A program made the position numbers and the translations under genes. DNA of 64,000 bases from Shimia marina (GTDB lineage: Bacteria; Pseudomonadota; Alphaproteobacteria; Rhodobacterales; Rhodobacteraceae), in the NCBI RefSeq assembly GCF_001458175.1, contig NZ_CYPW01000008.1, positions 1 through 64,000 on the forward strand. The letters run 5' to 3'. Every line of letters begins with the position of its first letter. The first letter of the stretch is position 1. The notes under the pieces were generated by a model. It had not been told where the DNA came from, ran no database searches, and worked only from the letters and a program-made list of their open reading frames with translations. Of the stretch, positions 52,396 to 61,046 are shown piece after piece.

Positions 52396-52608
52396 ATGAA
52401 ATTTCACGTCCCAGAGATGAGCTGTGGCCATTGCGTTGCTGCTATCGAAAAAGCGGTCAAGGCTGCAGACCCGTCCGCAACCATCCGGACGGATTTGGCT
52501 GCACACACGACAGAGATCGACTCGACAGTCTCCTCGGCTGCCCTGCTTCAGGTTCTTGCGGAAGCTGGTTATCCGGCGACCGCTCTGGGAGAAGGTCCGG
52601 AGGATTGA
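52396..52608 (+). CDS. copZ: CopZ-type copper chaperone (second copy)
   Basis: A 70-residue HMA domain protein with MSCGHC (Cys10, Cys13), paralogous to 8181-8381. AGAAGAGG lies upstream of the ATG. Cytoplasmic Cu(I) carrier for the ATPase. Confidence 0.92.
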   Translation: MKFHVPEMSCGHCVAAIEKAVKAADPSATIRTDLAAHTTEIDSTVSSAALLQVLAEAGYPATALGEGPED

Positions 52609-52616
52609 AGAGCCGG

Positions 52617-52886
52617 ATGAACGGGACCTCTAAGGCGTTGGGCCTGTTTTTTGGTGCGTATCTGTTAACCGGATGTTCCACGACACCGGTGGTCGATGCG
52701 GACGGTGCCTTCACCGAATTGCCTGAACCACTCGTCGGTCTCGCTGCGCCATACCAGAACCTCAACAAGGTACGGCTGGATCCGAATGACAGTTGCTTCT
52801 GGTATTTGCACAACGGCCCGGTCGAAGCGACCTGGTTGCCGCTCAGAACGTCACAAGGCAATCCAATCTGCCAGGCGGTGAGCTAG
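52617..52886 (+). CDS. Small putative lipoprotein (second copy)
   Basis: An 89-residue protein with a signal and lipobox LLTGC (about 15-19) and a mature part with DSCFWYLHNG and NPIC. Start ATG at 52617, 8 bp after the copZ stop, with GGAGGATTGAAGAG upstream. It matches the lipoprotein at 14507 in position (downstream of DUF2933) and in the D-x-C-x-Y pattern. Unknown function. Confidence 0.62.
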   Translation: MNGTSKALGLFFGAYLLTGCSTTPVVDADGAFTELPEPLVGLAAPYQNLNKVRLDPNDSCFWYLHNGPVEATWLPLRTSQGNPICQAVS

Positions 52887-52920
52887 TTCAAGACGCTTTG
52901 AGCAACATCACGATGCCCCA

Positions 52921-53589
52921 TTAGCCCCCGATCGCATCTTCGGGCGGATACAGGTGAGCGGTTTTGCCCGTTTCCACGTTGGGATAGAGATCGTTGATAT
53001 GTGCCATGATCATGCGCACGCACCCTGAACTCGCACGACCTCCGATCGAACGCGGCTCAGGCGATCCATGAATACGCAGATAAGTGTCCCGATTCCCCAC
53101 GTAGAGATAAAGCGCACGGGATCCCAATGGGTTGGTTGGCCCCGCGTCCATCCCCTCCGCATGCTGTGCATAAAGGTCCGGTTCGCGTTCGATCATGTCG
53201 TCCGTTGGACGCCAAGTGGGCCACTTGGCTTTACGCCGGATCGTGTAGATACCCGGCTCGTACAATGTCCCGCGTGCGATGGCCACGCCATAGCGCATCG
53301 CCGTGCTGCCGTTCGGCTCGATATGGTACAAGTAGCGCGCAACGGCATCGACATGGATGTCGCCCGGCACGAGGCCCGCCTTTGCCTCCACCCGAACAGG
53401 AAGGAACCGCGGATGAACCCCCCACGGATTGGAAGTCGAGGGGTCATAACTCGGAGGCGTGACTTGCGCATCCCAGACATCCCACATCGCGCGCAGGGAC
53501 GTGGGCGCTGCCGATATCGACGTGGCGAGCGGTGCCGAAAAGAGCATTGCAGACCCTACCACAAAGTGCCGACGCGTCTGTTTGGCCAT
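52921..53589 (-). CDS. Tat-exported L,D-transpeptidase (YkuD domain)
   Basis: A 222-residue YkuD protein, the intact relative of the broken gene at 64-654: Tat signal TRRHFVVGSA, then DVWDAQVTPPSYDPSTSNPWG, and the catalytic HGSPEPRSIGGRASSGCVRMI. I chose the ATG at 53589 with AGAGG upstream over a TTG one codon earlier. It is the last gene of the unit MCO - cyt c - DsbA-like - LDT, 51 bp after the DsbA-like gene. Confidence 0.9.
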   Translation of the reverse strand: MAKQTRRHFVVGSAMLFSAPLATSISAAPTSLRAMWDVWDAQVTPPSYDPSTSNPWGVHPRFLPVRVEAKAGLVPGDIHVDAVARYLYHIEPNGSTAMRYGVAIARGTLYEPGIYTIRRKAKWPTWRPTDDMIEREPDLYAQHAEGMDAGPTNPLGSRALYLYVGNRDTYLRIHGSPEPRSIGGRASSGCVRMIMAHINDLYPNVETGKTAHLYPPEDAIGG

Positions 53590-53643
53590 CAAAATACCTC
53601 TTTCACTCGTTTTGACTGTGTCTGTTCGTCCATTGTCAGGAAA

Positions 53644-54372
53644 CTATTGGCCTGCGGCGCGTGCCTCCTGCGCAAGACGGATCATCTGATCCGCCTCGAT
53701 GACCCCCGGAACCAGCGCGTCTCCGATCACAAAGGATGGAGTGCCATTGAAGCCGAGCGCGCTGCTCATCTCCATTGACGCCGCGATATGGGCATCGATC
53801 TCTGGCGCCTGCATGTCCCGTCTCAGCTGCGCGACATCCAAACCAATCTCCTGTGCGACCTGGATGACGGACGCTTCCTCGGCTCGGCCCTGCATGCCCA
53901 TCAACGCCCAGTGAAACTCTTCGTATTTGCCCTGCTCTCGGGCGGCCAATGCGGCGCGCGCGGAAAAAACGGAGCCGTCGCCGAGGATCGGCCACTCACG
54001 ATAGACCAGCCTCACATTGGGATCTTCGTCCAAGAGCGCTTCGATATGCGGCTTCACGCGACGACAATAGGGGCAGTTGTAGTCGAAAAACTCCACGATC
54101 GTGACGTCGCCTTCAGGATTTCCGAGAACCGGCGCGTTCGGGTCGTTCTCGAGGAGATCGCGGTTTTCGGAGAGGACACTCGCCGCTGCGGCCGCCTGCC
54201 GCTCCTGTTCACGCCGTTCAATGATCTGAACCGCCTCGAGGACAATCTCGGGGTTTTCCCGGATGGCCTCCAGAACCAATTCCTTAACCCGGTCTTCGCT
54301 GAGTGCGTCAGCATGAGACGCGAGTGGTGCAAGCAGAAGGGCGACCAGCGGCATTGCCATTGCGATCTTCAT
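53644..54372 (-). CDS. DsbA/ScsC-like periplasmic thiol oxidoreductase (second copy)
   Basis: A 242-residue paralog of the protein at 8424-9155: signal peptide, charged helical N-terminal part (DRVKELVLEAIRENPEIVLEAV), CPYC near residue 100 and cis-proline GTPSF. It follows the cytochrome c gene by 10 bp. Keeping the order MCO - cyt c - DsbA in both blocks makes a joint role likely. Confidence 0.9.
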   Translation of the reverse strand: MKIAMAMPLVALLLAPLASHADALSEDRVKELVLEAIRENPEIVLEAVQIIERREQERQAAAAASVLSENRDLLENDPNAPVLGNPEGDVTIVEFFDYNCPYCRRVKPHIEALLDEDPNVRLVYREWPILGDGSVFSARAALAAREQGKYEEFHWALMGMQGRAEEASVIQVAQEIGLDVAQLRRDMQAPEIDAHIAASMEMSSALGFNGTPSFVIGDALVPGVIEADQMIRLAQEARAAGQ

Positions 54373-54382
54373 GGGAGTTCTC

Positions 54383-54859
54383 CTAGTTCACCGGCACACC
54401 ATGGGTGCGCTCGTACTGCATATCCTGTATTTCCTCGGGCCAGGTCGACTTGATGTAGCCAAGGATGTTCCAGATTTCCTGGTCGGAAAGTTGGTCGCCG
54501 AATCCGGGCATGCCGCTGTCGAACTCCATGCCCTGAGCGGCCATCACCTCTCGGCCTCCAAGCTTTGTGTAGTCGAACAGAACCTGGTCGCTATGATGCC
54601 AGGTGTGACCCGTTTCATCATGCGGTGGTGCAGGAAGCCGGCCGTCCTCGCCCGGACTCCGCCAGTTCTCTTGACCTTCCAGATTGACCCCATGGCACGC
54701 GGCACATGTCTCAGCATAGAGCGCCTTGCCGGCGACGAGATCGACGCTCTCCGGCATCACTCCGTTTTGGACATCGTCGGCAGACCCGGTCCAGACATAA
54801 GCCGCCGCTCCGAGTGCTGCCAGGACACCAATGCCGAGGATGGCCGCCAGACCCCTCAT
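54383..54859 (-). CDS. Membrane-anchored cytochrome c, coupled to the MCO gene (second copy)
   Basis: A 158-residue paralog of the protein at 9157-9639: N-terminal anchor, haem site CAACH (52-56), the shared PPHDETGHTWHHSD stretch and Met ligand in DSGMPGF. The ATG at 54859 overlaps the MCO stop (ATGA) exactly as in block 1. The longer frame to 54925 is a shadow of the MCO gene. Confidence 0.88.
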   Translation of the reverse strand: MRGLAAILGIGVLAALGAAAYVWTGSADDVQNGVMPESVDLVAGKALYAETCAACHGVNLEGQENWRSPGEDGRLPAPPHDETGHTWHHSDQVLFDYTKLGGREVMAAQGMEFDSGMPGFGDQLSDQEIWNILGYIKSTWPEEIQDMQYERTHGVPVN

Positions 54860-56241
54860 GCCACACTGACCCATGTCATCATGCCGGAGGCCGCGTGCGA
54901 CAGCATATGACAATGCAGCAGCCATTTGCCGGGGTTATCCGCCACGAAGGCAATGTCGCGCACTTCGCCCCGGTCGAGCAGCGTGGTGTCGCGCAGCGCG
55001 CCGAGGCTGCCATCGGGTGCGATCTCGTGAAAATGCATGCCATGAAGATGCATGGCATGCGGAAACGATGTGTCATTGGTGATCTTCAGCCGAACGGTCT
55101 CGCCACGCGACAGTTCCGCCAGTGCTGGACCATCCATGCCCCCCACCGCGCCATTGAAGGCCCAGAAGTTTCCTGCCTCCATCATGTCACGCGTCGAAGA
55201 CATGCGACCGCCCATCATGGCACCGCGCATGCCGCCCATGGCCCCCCCTTCCATCAGCAAGGCGATGTCCCTTGCCGATGCCAGATCGGGCATGGCATGG
55301 GCATTCGGCGGCAGGGGTTGAGGCGTTCCGCGCCGCGCGCGTGTACCGTCGCCGCTCACTTCGAAAGCCACCTGAGAAAAGCTTTCATCGCGGCTCAATT
55401 GCACGATGTGGCCTGCGCTGCCGACCTCTGCGGTCACGTCTACGATCAGATCCACCCGTTGCGCCGCCGACAGCAAGAATGGACCTTCCACAGGCTGCGG
55501 CACGGCCAGAGGCATCCCGTCCAAGGCCACAATCCAACCTTCGAGCCCCTCCAGCGCGAGTTGAAAAATCCGGGCGTTGGACGCATTGATCAGCCGCAGG
55601 CGCAGACGCTCATGCCGTTTCACGGTCTTTGCAAGATTATAGACGCCGTTCGTTGTTTTGTAGTTTCCAAGGCGCCCGGCATGGCTAAGGTCATGCATCG
55701 CTCCGAAGGTATCCGCGATCTGGGCAGTCTCCGGATCGATGCGCCAATCGTCGAGGATCAGGACCTCTTCGTGGTCAATATCGATCGGCTCCGGCTCTTC
55801 GACGATCAGCGCACCCTGAAGACCACGTGCGGCCTGCTCGAACGAGCGGTTGTGCGCGTGATACCAATAGGTGCCCGCGTCGGGGGCAACAAAATCATAG
55901 CCAAAGCTGTCGCCGGGTCGAATGGCGTCCTGCGTTAGACCGGCCACCCCATCCATCGCGTTGTCGATGCGGATCCCGTGCCAATGGGTCGATGTCGGAT
56001 CGGGCAAATCATTAACAATACGCCTCTGTACCCGTGCGCCTTGCTTGACGCGGATTTCCGGGCCCGGTGCGATACCGTCGAACCCCCAAATCTGCGTTTT
56101 TCCGTAGTCGTCAGGCAAAAGCTGAATATCCGCGACCCGGGCTGTCATAGAAAGCAAATCCGTTTGCGCAGACAGCGAATTGGGCATGCACGCCAAACCC
56201 GCTGCACCTATCCTAAGAAAGTCACGTTTTGTTATGTTCAT
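54856..56241 (-). CDS. Tat-exported multicopper oxidase with Met-rich segment
   Basis: A 461-residue oxidase with a Tat signal (TKRDFLRIGAAG, one Lys in place of the first Arg) and copper sites HWHG (86-89), WYHAH, HAMHLHGMHF and HCHMLSHAASGM with type 1 Cys444. Before the last domain is a Met-rich run (GGAMGGMRGAMMGGRM), which its block 1 partner mostly lacks, likely a Cu(I) substrate site as in CueO. The ATG at 56241 has AGGTG upstream; the frame start at 56307 is too early. Confidence 0.92.
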   Translation of the reverse strand: MNITKRDFLRIGAAGLACMPNSLSAQTDLLSMTARVADIQLLPDDYGKTQIWGFDGIAPGPEIRVKQGARVQRRIVNDLPDPTSTHWHGIRIDNAMDGVAGLTQDAIRPGDSFGYDFVAPDAGTYWYHAHNRSFEQAARGLQGALIVEEPEPIDIDHEEVLILDDWRIDPETAQIADTFGAMHDLSHAGRLGNYKTTNGVYNLAKTVKRHERLRLRLINASNARIFQLALEGLEGWIVALDGMPLAVPQPVEGPFLLSAAQRVDLIVDVTAEVGSAGHIVQLSRDESFSQVAFEVSGDGTRARRGTPQPLPPNAHAMPDLASARDIALLMEGGAMGGMRGAMMGGRMSSTRDMMEAGNFWAFNGAVGGMDGPALAELSRGETVRLKITNDTSFPHAMHLHGMHFHEIAPDGSLGALRDTTLLDRGEVRDIAFVADNPGKWLLHCHMLSHAASGMMTWVSVA

Positions 56242-56439
56242 GGTGGCACCTGCAGGATAATTGCGAAGACGGTCGTGACGAGCAACATGACCCAGTGGTG
56301 AACTCAATCCAAAGACGTCGATCTTGAAAGGTCTCAGCTTCGTTCACGAAATGAGCCAGCGCTTGCGCAGCGGTTGGCGGCAATCAAAGTACCTTTGTCA
56401 AACTGTATTTCAAGTGGCGTCCTTAGTTGGTTCTTTCGG

Positions 56440-56880
56440 TTAATTTATACCATTTGCGCGTTGCAACTCACGCACATAAACAATGATCATTTTAACATCG
56501 CCATCGGTGACACCTTCGACCGGAGGCATGTTCCCAAAGCGCCAATGGTGCGCACGGACACCATTCTTGGCCGCCAGAAGGAAGGCGGCATCCCCATGGT
56601 GGCTGGGTTCGTAGATCTTGTGCACCAGAGGAGGCGCCACACCGTCCTGCCCGGCGGCATTTGCACCGTGGCAAACTGCACATTTAGCATCATAGGCCAA
56701 TTTGCCGATCTCCGCGTTGGCGGACAGCGTTTCCGGCAAAACGACATCGACCATGGGACCGTTGGTGCGAGACGCGTTCTCCGCGCTCGTCGCCACCTCA
56801 TCACCGGTTGGTCCTGTCCACCAGACGCCGATGGCAAGAACCACCGCAAGGGCAATGGAAAAGGTCACGTAACGCCCCAT
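56440..56880 (-). CDS. Membrane-anchored class I cytochrome c (second copy)
   Basis: A 146-residue paralog of the protein at 12960-13430: anchor helix (about 5-20), haem site CAVCH (67-71), EPSHHGDA and Met ligand in GNMPPVEG. Its start shares a base with the LDT stop (TGATG). A 198-bp gap to the MCO gene replaces the small protein and Met-rich/diheme cytochrome genes found here in block 1. Confidence 0.87.
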   Translation of the reverse strand: MGRYVTFSIALAVVLAIGVWWTGPTGDEVATSAENASRTNGPMVDVVLPETLSANAEIGKLAYDAKCAVCHGANAAGQDGVAPPLVHKIYEPSHHGDAAFLLAAKNGVRAHHWRFGNMPPVEGVTDGDVKMIIVYVRELQRANGIN

Positions 56881-57449
56881 CAGATCAACTTGACCTGAGT
56901 TCCGACCGGCGTCCGATTGAAGACTTCAATGATATGCTCGTTGTAGAGGCCGATGCAGCCGCTCGACGAACGCCGACCAATTTTGCGCGTATCGTGTGTC
57001 CCGTGAATGCGATAGTATTGCCATGTCAGATGCAGCGACCGCACCCCGAGCGGATTGTCCGGACCCGGCGGCATGTAGGCCGGTAAGGATGGATCGCGTT
57101 CGCGCATAGATGGCGTGGGCGTCCAATCTGGCTCGGGATCTTTGAAGACGATCTCAGTATAGCCTCGCTGCGTCAGCTCATCCGTCATTGGAACAGATGT
57201 CGGATAGAGAAACATTTCACCATCAGCGGTCCACTGCTGAAGCGCCCGGGAATTGGTATCCGCAATAATGATGCCTTTGCCCAGACGATCGAAGTGGTCT
57301 TGCCAATCGTGGGTTCTGAAGCTTGATGCGTTACGCCGAACCGATGCGCGTGTTTCGGCGCGCAGCACCGACGGTGCGAACAGGAGCGTCGCACCGATGC
57401 CGCCGATCAGCTGACGACGTGACCGAAGGGGTCGATTTCTTGCCTGCAT
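56880..57449 (-). CDS. Tat-exported L,D-transpeptidase (YkuD domain)
   Basis: A 189-residue paralog of the protein at 13459-14019, with a Tat signal (SRRQLIGGIGATLL), and HGTHDTRKIGRRSSSGCIGLYNEH at the active site, again with Gly two after the Cys. It heads the leftward cassette in block 3. A TGTA box lies 83 bp upstream. Start ATG at 57449. Confidence 0.88.
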   Translation of the reverse strand: MQARNRPLRSRRQLIGGIGATLLFAPSVLRAETRASVRRNASSFRTHDWQDHFDRLGKGIIIADTNSRALQQWTADGEMFLYPTSVPMTDELTQRGYTEIVFKDPEPDWTPTPSMRERDPSLPAYMPPGPDNPLGVRSLHLTWQYYRIHGTHDTRKIGRRSSSGCIGLYNEHIIEVFNRTPVGTQVKLI

Positions 57450-57531
57450 GGTTCTGCCTCGTTTCCATGTCGAACGCCTTGTTTTCTATCGAAGATCAGC
57501 AAGCGGCGAAACGCAGGGAGAGCCAGAATTT

Positions 57532-57547
57532 TGTAAGATTATGTATC
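57532..57547. promoter_or_regulatory. Putative response-regulator box (TGTAAG-N4-TGTATC)
   Basis: TGTAAG then TGTATC, 10-bp period, between the kinase stop and the LDT start, in the same orientation and at nearly the same distance from the LDT as the box at 14100. Confidence 0.6.
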
Positions 57548-57570
57548 AACCCACCGGTTGGACGGCGAGC

Positions 57571-59022
57571 CTAGGCCTTTTTGATCGGGGCCGAAAATCC
57601 GGCTTCGGCGCGCACCTCCGAATGCTCGGACAAGGGTGTCATCGCCGCTTGATCCGCAGTCACGGGCAAAGCAATCCGCGCACAGAGCCCACCCTCCGCG
57701 CGGTTCGACAAGGTGATCGTGCCGCCGTGTTGCAGAACGATGCTGCGGGCGATTGAAAGGCCCAGCCCATGGCCACCGGTTTCGCGCGAGCGCGATCCTT
57801 CCAAGCGCAGGAAGGGCTGAAACACATCGCCCAAGCGGTCGTCCGGGATCCCGGGTCCACTGTCCTCGACCAAAATCTCGATGCTGCCGTCAGAAATGCG
57901 CCAGGATAGGGTTGGGTTGGACCCGTACCGCCCCGCATTGTCGATGAGATTGCGCAAGGCACGGCGCAGCGCCTTGGGCTTGATCTGCACTATTGCCTCG
58001 GGTCCTCGGCGTACGTCCAACGCAGCGTGGGCCGCGTCCCGAATGTCGGTCAGGAACGTGCCAATTTCGATCCGCTTCAGGGCTTCGTCCTGACCCACAC
58101 CGCGTGCATAGGCCAGTGTGGCCTCAACCATATCCTGCATCTCGCCGAGAGAGGCCGTGATGCCGGTCTTGGTCTCCGCATCCTCCACCATCTCGGCATG
58201 AACCCTGAGCGCGGTGAGTGGCGATCTCAAGTCGTGGGCCAGGGCTGCCAGCATATGCGTCCTGTCCGTGACGAAGCGGGCCAGACGCATTTGCATGTCA
58301 TTAAATGCGGTCGTAAGATTGTGCACTTCCTTTGGGCCAACCGGCGTGAGGGGTCCCTGCCCGCCACCGCGCCCGAACTCCTCCGCCGCCGCGGCAAGGT
58401 CATTTAGGGGACGCGTCAGGCGCGTGAGCAGGAACCAGAATATAGCCAGCAGCAATCCTGCCGCCGTTAGCGCAAGGGAAAGCGTAGACGCCCAAGACCA
58501 TTGGATCGGCGGTCGCTCGAACCGAGTGGCAACGTTCAACCACTGGCCTCCGGAGATTGCGATCGAGACCTCCATTTCGATGGCTGCAAGCGTGCCTTGC
58601 ATCATTTCCGCGTGCATCTCGGCCATTTCCGGAGACAGGTTCGGAAGCGGTAGAAGACCTTGCTCAATCTCATGCACTTCAATCCGGATTTCCCGGCTGT
58701 AGGCATCGTTCATTAGCGCACGGACGCGCGCTTCGACGGCGCCATTTTCATTGTGGTGGGTATGTGTCACCGCAGGGCTATCAGCAAGATCGAAACGTAC
58801 TAAGGGCGAATTCGCGGCCGCGACGATGTCGTCATGCAGCTCTGGAGGGGCTTCCTCGATCAGAAGGGCAACGTTCGCGGCGCGCCCAGCTGCCTCACTG
58901 CCGATGGCCGCTTGCACGGCAAGCGAACGTTCGTCGACGAAAAGCCACAGACCCACGACCTGCGCAACGAAGAGGACCACCACCACCAAAAGGGCGATCT
59001 GTGAGCGGAACCCCATCTGCAT
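57571..59022 (-). CDS. Sensor histidine kinase (CopS/CusS-like, second copy)
   Basis: A 483-residue kinase with helix 8-28, periplasmic sensor 29-178, helix 179-200, HAMP, His263 in LAHDLRSPLTALR and ATPase motifs NLIDNAGRYG and DSGPGIP. The sensor part has THTHHNENGA and EMAEMHAEMMQG, in the same positions as the His/Met clusters of the paralog at 21422-22891. Its start shares a base with the response regulator stop (TAATG). Confidence 0.88.
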   Translation of the reverse strand: MQMGFRSQIALLVVVVLFVAQVVGLWLFVDERSLAVQAAIGSEAAGRAANVALLIEEAPPELHDDIVAAANSPLVRFDLADSPAVTHTHHNENGAVEARVRALMNDAYSREIRIEVHEIEQGLLPLPNLSPEMAEMHAEMMQGTLAAIEMEVSIAISGGQWLNVATRFERPPIQWSWASTLSLALTAAGLLLAIFWFLLTRLTRPLNDLAAAAEEFGRGGGQGPLTPVGPKEVHNLTTAFNDMQMRLARFVTDRTHMLAALAHDLRSPLTALRVHAEMVEDAETKTGITASLGEMQDMVEATLAYARGVGQDEALKRIEIGTFLTDIRDAAHAALDVRRGPEAIVQIKPKALRRALRNLIDNAGRYGSNPTLSWRISDGSIEILVEDSGPGIPDDRLGDVFQPFLRLEGSRSRETGGHGLGLSIARSIVLQHGGTITLSNRAEGGLCARIALPVTADQAAMTPLSEHSEVRAEAGFSAPIKKA

Positions 59023-59750
59023 TAGGCCTCGATCTCCACATCACAGTTCAGACAATACCCACCATTGCGCACCGTCGATATGATTCGAGGGCGAAGCACA
59101 TCGGGTTCGATTTTCCGGCGCAGGCGCGAAACCTGATTGTCGATGGTACGGTCAAGTGGTCCGGCGACACGGCCGGCGCTCAATTCCAGAAGCTCATCCC
59201 GTCCGATCACCGCCCGCGGACGCTCCAGCAAGACCGTCAGCAGCTTTGCTTCCGCCGTGGTCAGTGTATTGACCGTGCCATCGGGGCAAATGACTTGACC
59301 GGCGTCGTGATCGAATGTGATCCCGGCAAACACGGCCCGCTTACCCGCGAATGTTCCGCCATGGGGTGCGTATCCGTCTCCCGCGCGGCGCAGTATCGCA
59401 TTGATCCGGGCCAGAAGCTCGCGCGGATTGAAAGGCTTGGCCAGATAGTCATCCGCACCGGTGTCGAGACCCTTGATCCGAGCGTCATCGTCGCCGAGCG
59501 CCGTCAGCATGAGAATCGGCGTTTGCTGCTGCTCCCGGCGCAACCGTGCGCAGGCCGCGAGCCCGTCCTCTCCCGGCATCATGATATCGAGCACGATCAG
59601 ATCGAATTTGTCCTGGCCCAATCGTGCATCCATCTCACCCGCGCTTTTGGCTCCCGTCGCGCGCAGCCCATTTTTCTCCAGGTAGCGTGTCACGGAGTGC
59701 CGGATCTCTGCATGATCATCGACGACCAGGATATGCGCCGACGACGCCAT
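59022..59750 (-). CDS. OmpR-family response regulator (CopR-like, second copy)
   Basis: A 242-residue regulator with Asp55 (LIVLDIMMPG) and a C-terminal winged helix ending IISTVRNGGYCL. The recognition region (RTIDNQVSRLRRKIEPDVLRP) is nearly the same as in the paralog at 22888-23610, so both should bind the same TGTA boxes. Start chosen at the ATG 59750 (MASSAHILVVDDH); a longer frame to 59777 adds nothing recognisable. Confidence 0.9.
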   Translation of the reverse strand: MASSAHILVVDDHAEIRHSVTRYLEKNGLRATGAKSAGEMDARLGQDKFDLIVLDIMMPGEDGLAACARLRREQQQTPILMLTALGDDDARIKGLDTGADDYLAKPFNPRELLARINAILRRAGDGYAPHGGTFAGKRAVFAGITFDHDAGQVICPDGTVNTLTTAEAKLLTVLLERPRAVIGRDELLELSAGRVAGPLDRTIDNQVSRLRRKIEPDVLRPRIISTVRNGGYCLNCDVEIEA

Positions 59751-59864
59751 CAGCGATCGGGCTCCGCAAATCGGCACCTCTGGCCGTTCGGCCGTCTGTT
59801 CAATAGATCAAATTCCATACCACTCAGAATAGATTATTCTTTCGGGAAAGACCCGCACTTCGTT

Positions 59865-59880
59865 TGTCGCAATATGTATC
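59865..59880. promoter_or_regulatory. Putative response-regulator box (TGTCGC-N4-TGTATC)
   Basis: A weaker first half and a perfect TGTATC with a 10-bp period, 115 bp upstream of the regulator start and 18 bp before the CueR-type promoter of the rightward operon. Confidence 0.45.
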
Positions 59881-59897
59881 AATCGGTCTGATCCGTC

Positions 59898-59928
59898 TTG
59901 ACCTTCCAGTTACTAGAAGTCCCACCTG
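59898..59928 (+). promoter_or_regulatory. CueR-type promoter of the DUF6010 operon
   Basis: TTGACC, 19-base spacer with TTCCAGTTACTAGAA dyad, then CACCTG at the -10 position. The core TTCCAGTTACT is shared with the ATPase promoters. The ATG at 59936 is only 8 bases beyond the -10, so the transcript may have almost no leader. Confidence 0.72.
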
Positions 59929-59935
59929 ATGTGAC

Positions 59936-60382
59936 ATGATAGTCGCACGACCAGACCCATCGGGGCAGAAACCCTCCAACTCAGCGCATCAAGCCATGGC
60001 TGCACCCGCGTGGATCGGTTTGGCGCTTTTTGTGGTCACAATGCCCGCCCACTTTCTTCTTGAAACGGACGACTCGCTTGCCCTGGCGGCGGTCACACTG
60101 GCCCTGATCGGCGGGGCCTATATCGGGTTCGGTGCCGCCGACGGCCGTCGGTCCGTGTTCTGGTTTGAGCTCGGCGTCGCCGTTTTTTTCGGGGCGGCAG
60201 CCGTATCGGGCCTTCTCTGGCATTGGGTGGCCTTGCCTCTGGGCCTTGCCGTCCATGCGTTGTGGGATCTGGCCCATCACAATCTGGGCCGCCTTGCCCG
60301 GGTCCCGCACTGGTATATCCCGTTTTGCGTTGTCTTCGACCTGATGGCGGCAGCCTTTCTGGTGCTGCTTTACACGAGGTAG
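59936..60382 (+). CDS. DUF6010-like membrane protein
   Basis: A 148-residue protein with about four helices and a pattern I associate with DUF6010: GGAYIGFGAADGRR, HALWDLAHHN and PFCVVFDLMAAAF. No ribosome site precedes the ATG and the predicted transcript start is at or next to it, pointing to a leaderless mRNA; an internal start at Met21 is the alternative. First gene of the operon DUF6010 - VTT - CDF - DUF411. Function unknown; the HWVALP and LAHHN histidines face helix ends and might bind metal. Confidence 0.7.
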   Translation: MIVARPDPSGQKPSNSAHQAMAAPAWIGLALFVVTMPAHFLLETDDSLALAAVTLALIGGAYIGFGAADGRRSVFWFELGVAVFFGAAAVSGLLWHWVALPLGLAVHALWDLAHHNLGRLARVPHWYIPFCVVFDLMAAAFLVLLYTR

Positions 60383-60385
60383 CCC

Positions 60386-61045
60386 ATGGTACGTGTCGTC
60401 GTTCTCGTCCTTCTGGGGCTGGTGCTACTTGTTTTGGCGCGTCCGAACCTTGTGGGCCTCGACATCGATCTGCCGGGGCGCGATGACCTGCGGCGCTGGA
60501 TCGATGCGGCTGGATTTCTTGGCCCGGTTCTGGTCGTGGCGCTCATGACGTTGGCGATCGTGGCCAGCCCCCTGCCATCGGCGCCGATCGCACTCGCGGC
60601 CGGGGCCGCTTACGGTCACACCTTCGGAACCTTGCTCGTCGTGCTCGGCGCAGAGCTTGGCGCGCTTGTCGCGTTTCTGCTCGCGCGTGGGCTCGGGCGC
60701 CCTTTTGTGGAACGCCATATCGACGAGAAGATCGGACGCGGACTTCTGGGATCACAGAATACTCTGACACTTCTGGTGTTTGGTAGCCGGCTGCTGCCAT
60801 TCCTGTCTTTCGACATGGTCAGCTACGCCGCAGGGTTGAGCGTCCTGCATCTCTGGCGGTTTGCCCTGGCGACACTCGCAGGGATCGTTCCGGCAAGCTT
60901 CTTGCTCGCTCATCTCGGCAGCGAGGCCATGAATGGCGACGTGCAAACCGCCACCTGGACGGCCCTTGCGCTCGGCGGGTTCACTGCGCTGTCCGCCCTA
61001 TTTGCGGTCTGGCGCGGCACCCACACTGCAAAAAAGGAAATCTGA
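60386..61045 (+). CDS. TVP38/TMEM64 (VTT domain) membrane protein
   Basis: A 219-residue polytopic protein with the VTT-family pattern: ALAAGAAYGHTFGTLLVVLGAELGALVAFLLARGLGR, then RLLPFLSFDMVSYAAGLS and a glycine-rich last part. Family members are linked to lipid handling and, in bacteria, to metal reductase or resistance operons. It follows the DUF6010 gene by 3 bp and is one base from the CDF gene. Confidence 0.83.
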   Translation: MVRVVVLVLLGLVLLVLARPNLVGLDIDLPGRDDLRRWIDAAGFLGPVLVVALMTLAIVASPLPSAPIALAAGAAYGHTFGTLLVVLGAELGALVAFLLARGLGRPFVERHIDEKIGRGLLGSQNTLTLLVFGSRLLPFLSFDMVSYAAGLSVLHLWRFALATLAGIVPASFLLAHLGSEAMNGDVQTATWTALALGGFTALSALFAVWRGTHTAKKEI

Positions 61046-61046
61046 T

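Noticed and set aside
56395-56412. TGTCAA...TGTATT in the gap before the MCO as another response-regulator box
   Set aside because: The half-sites are 8 bp apart, not 10, and the last base of the hexamer does not match.
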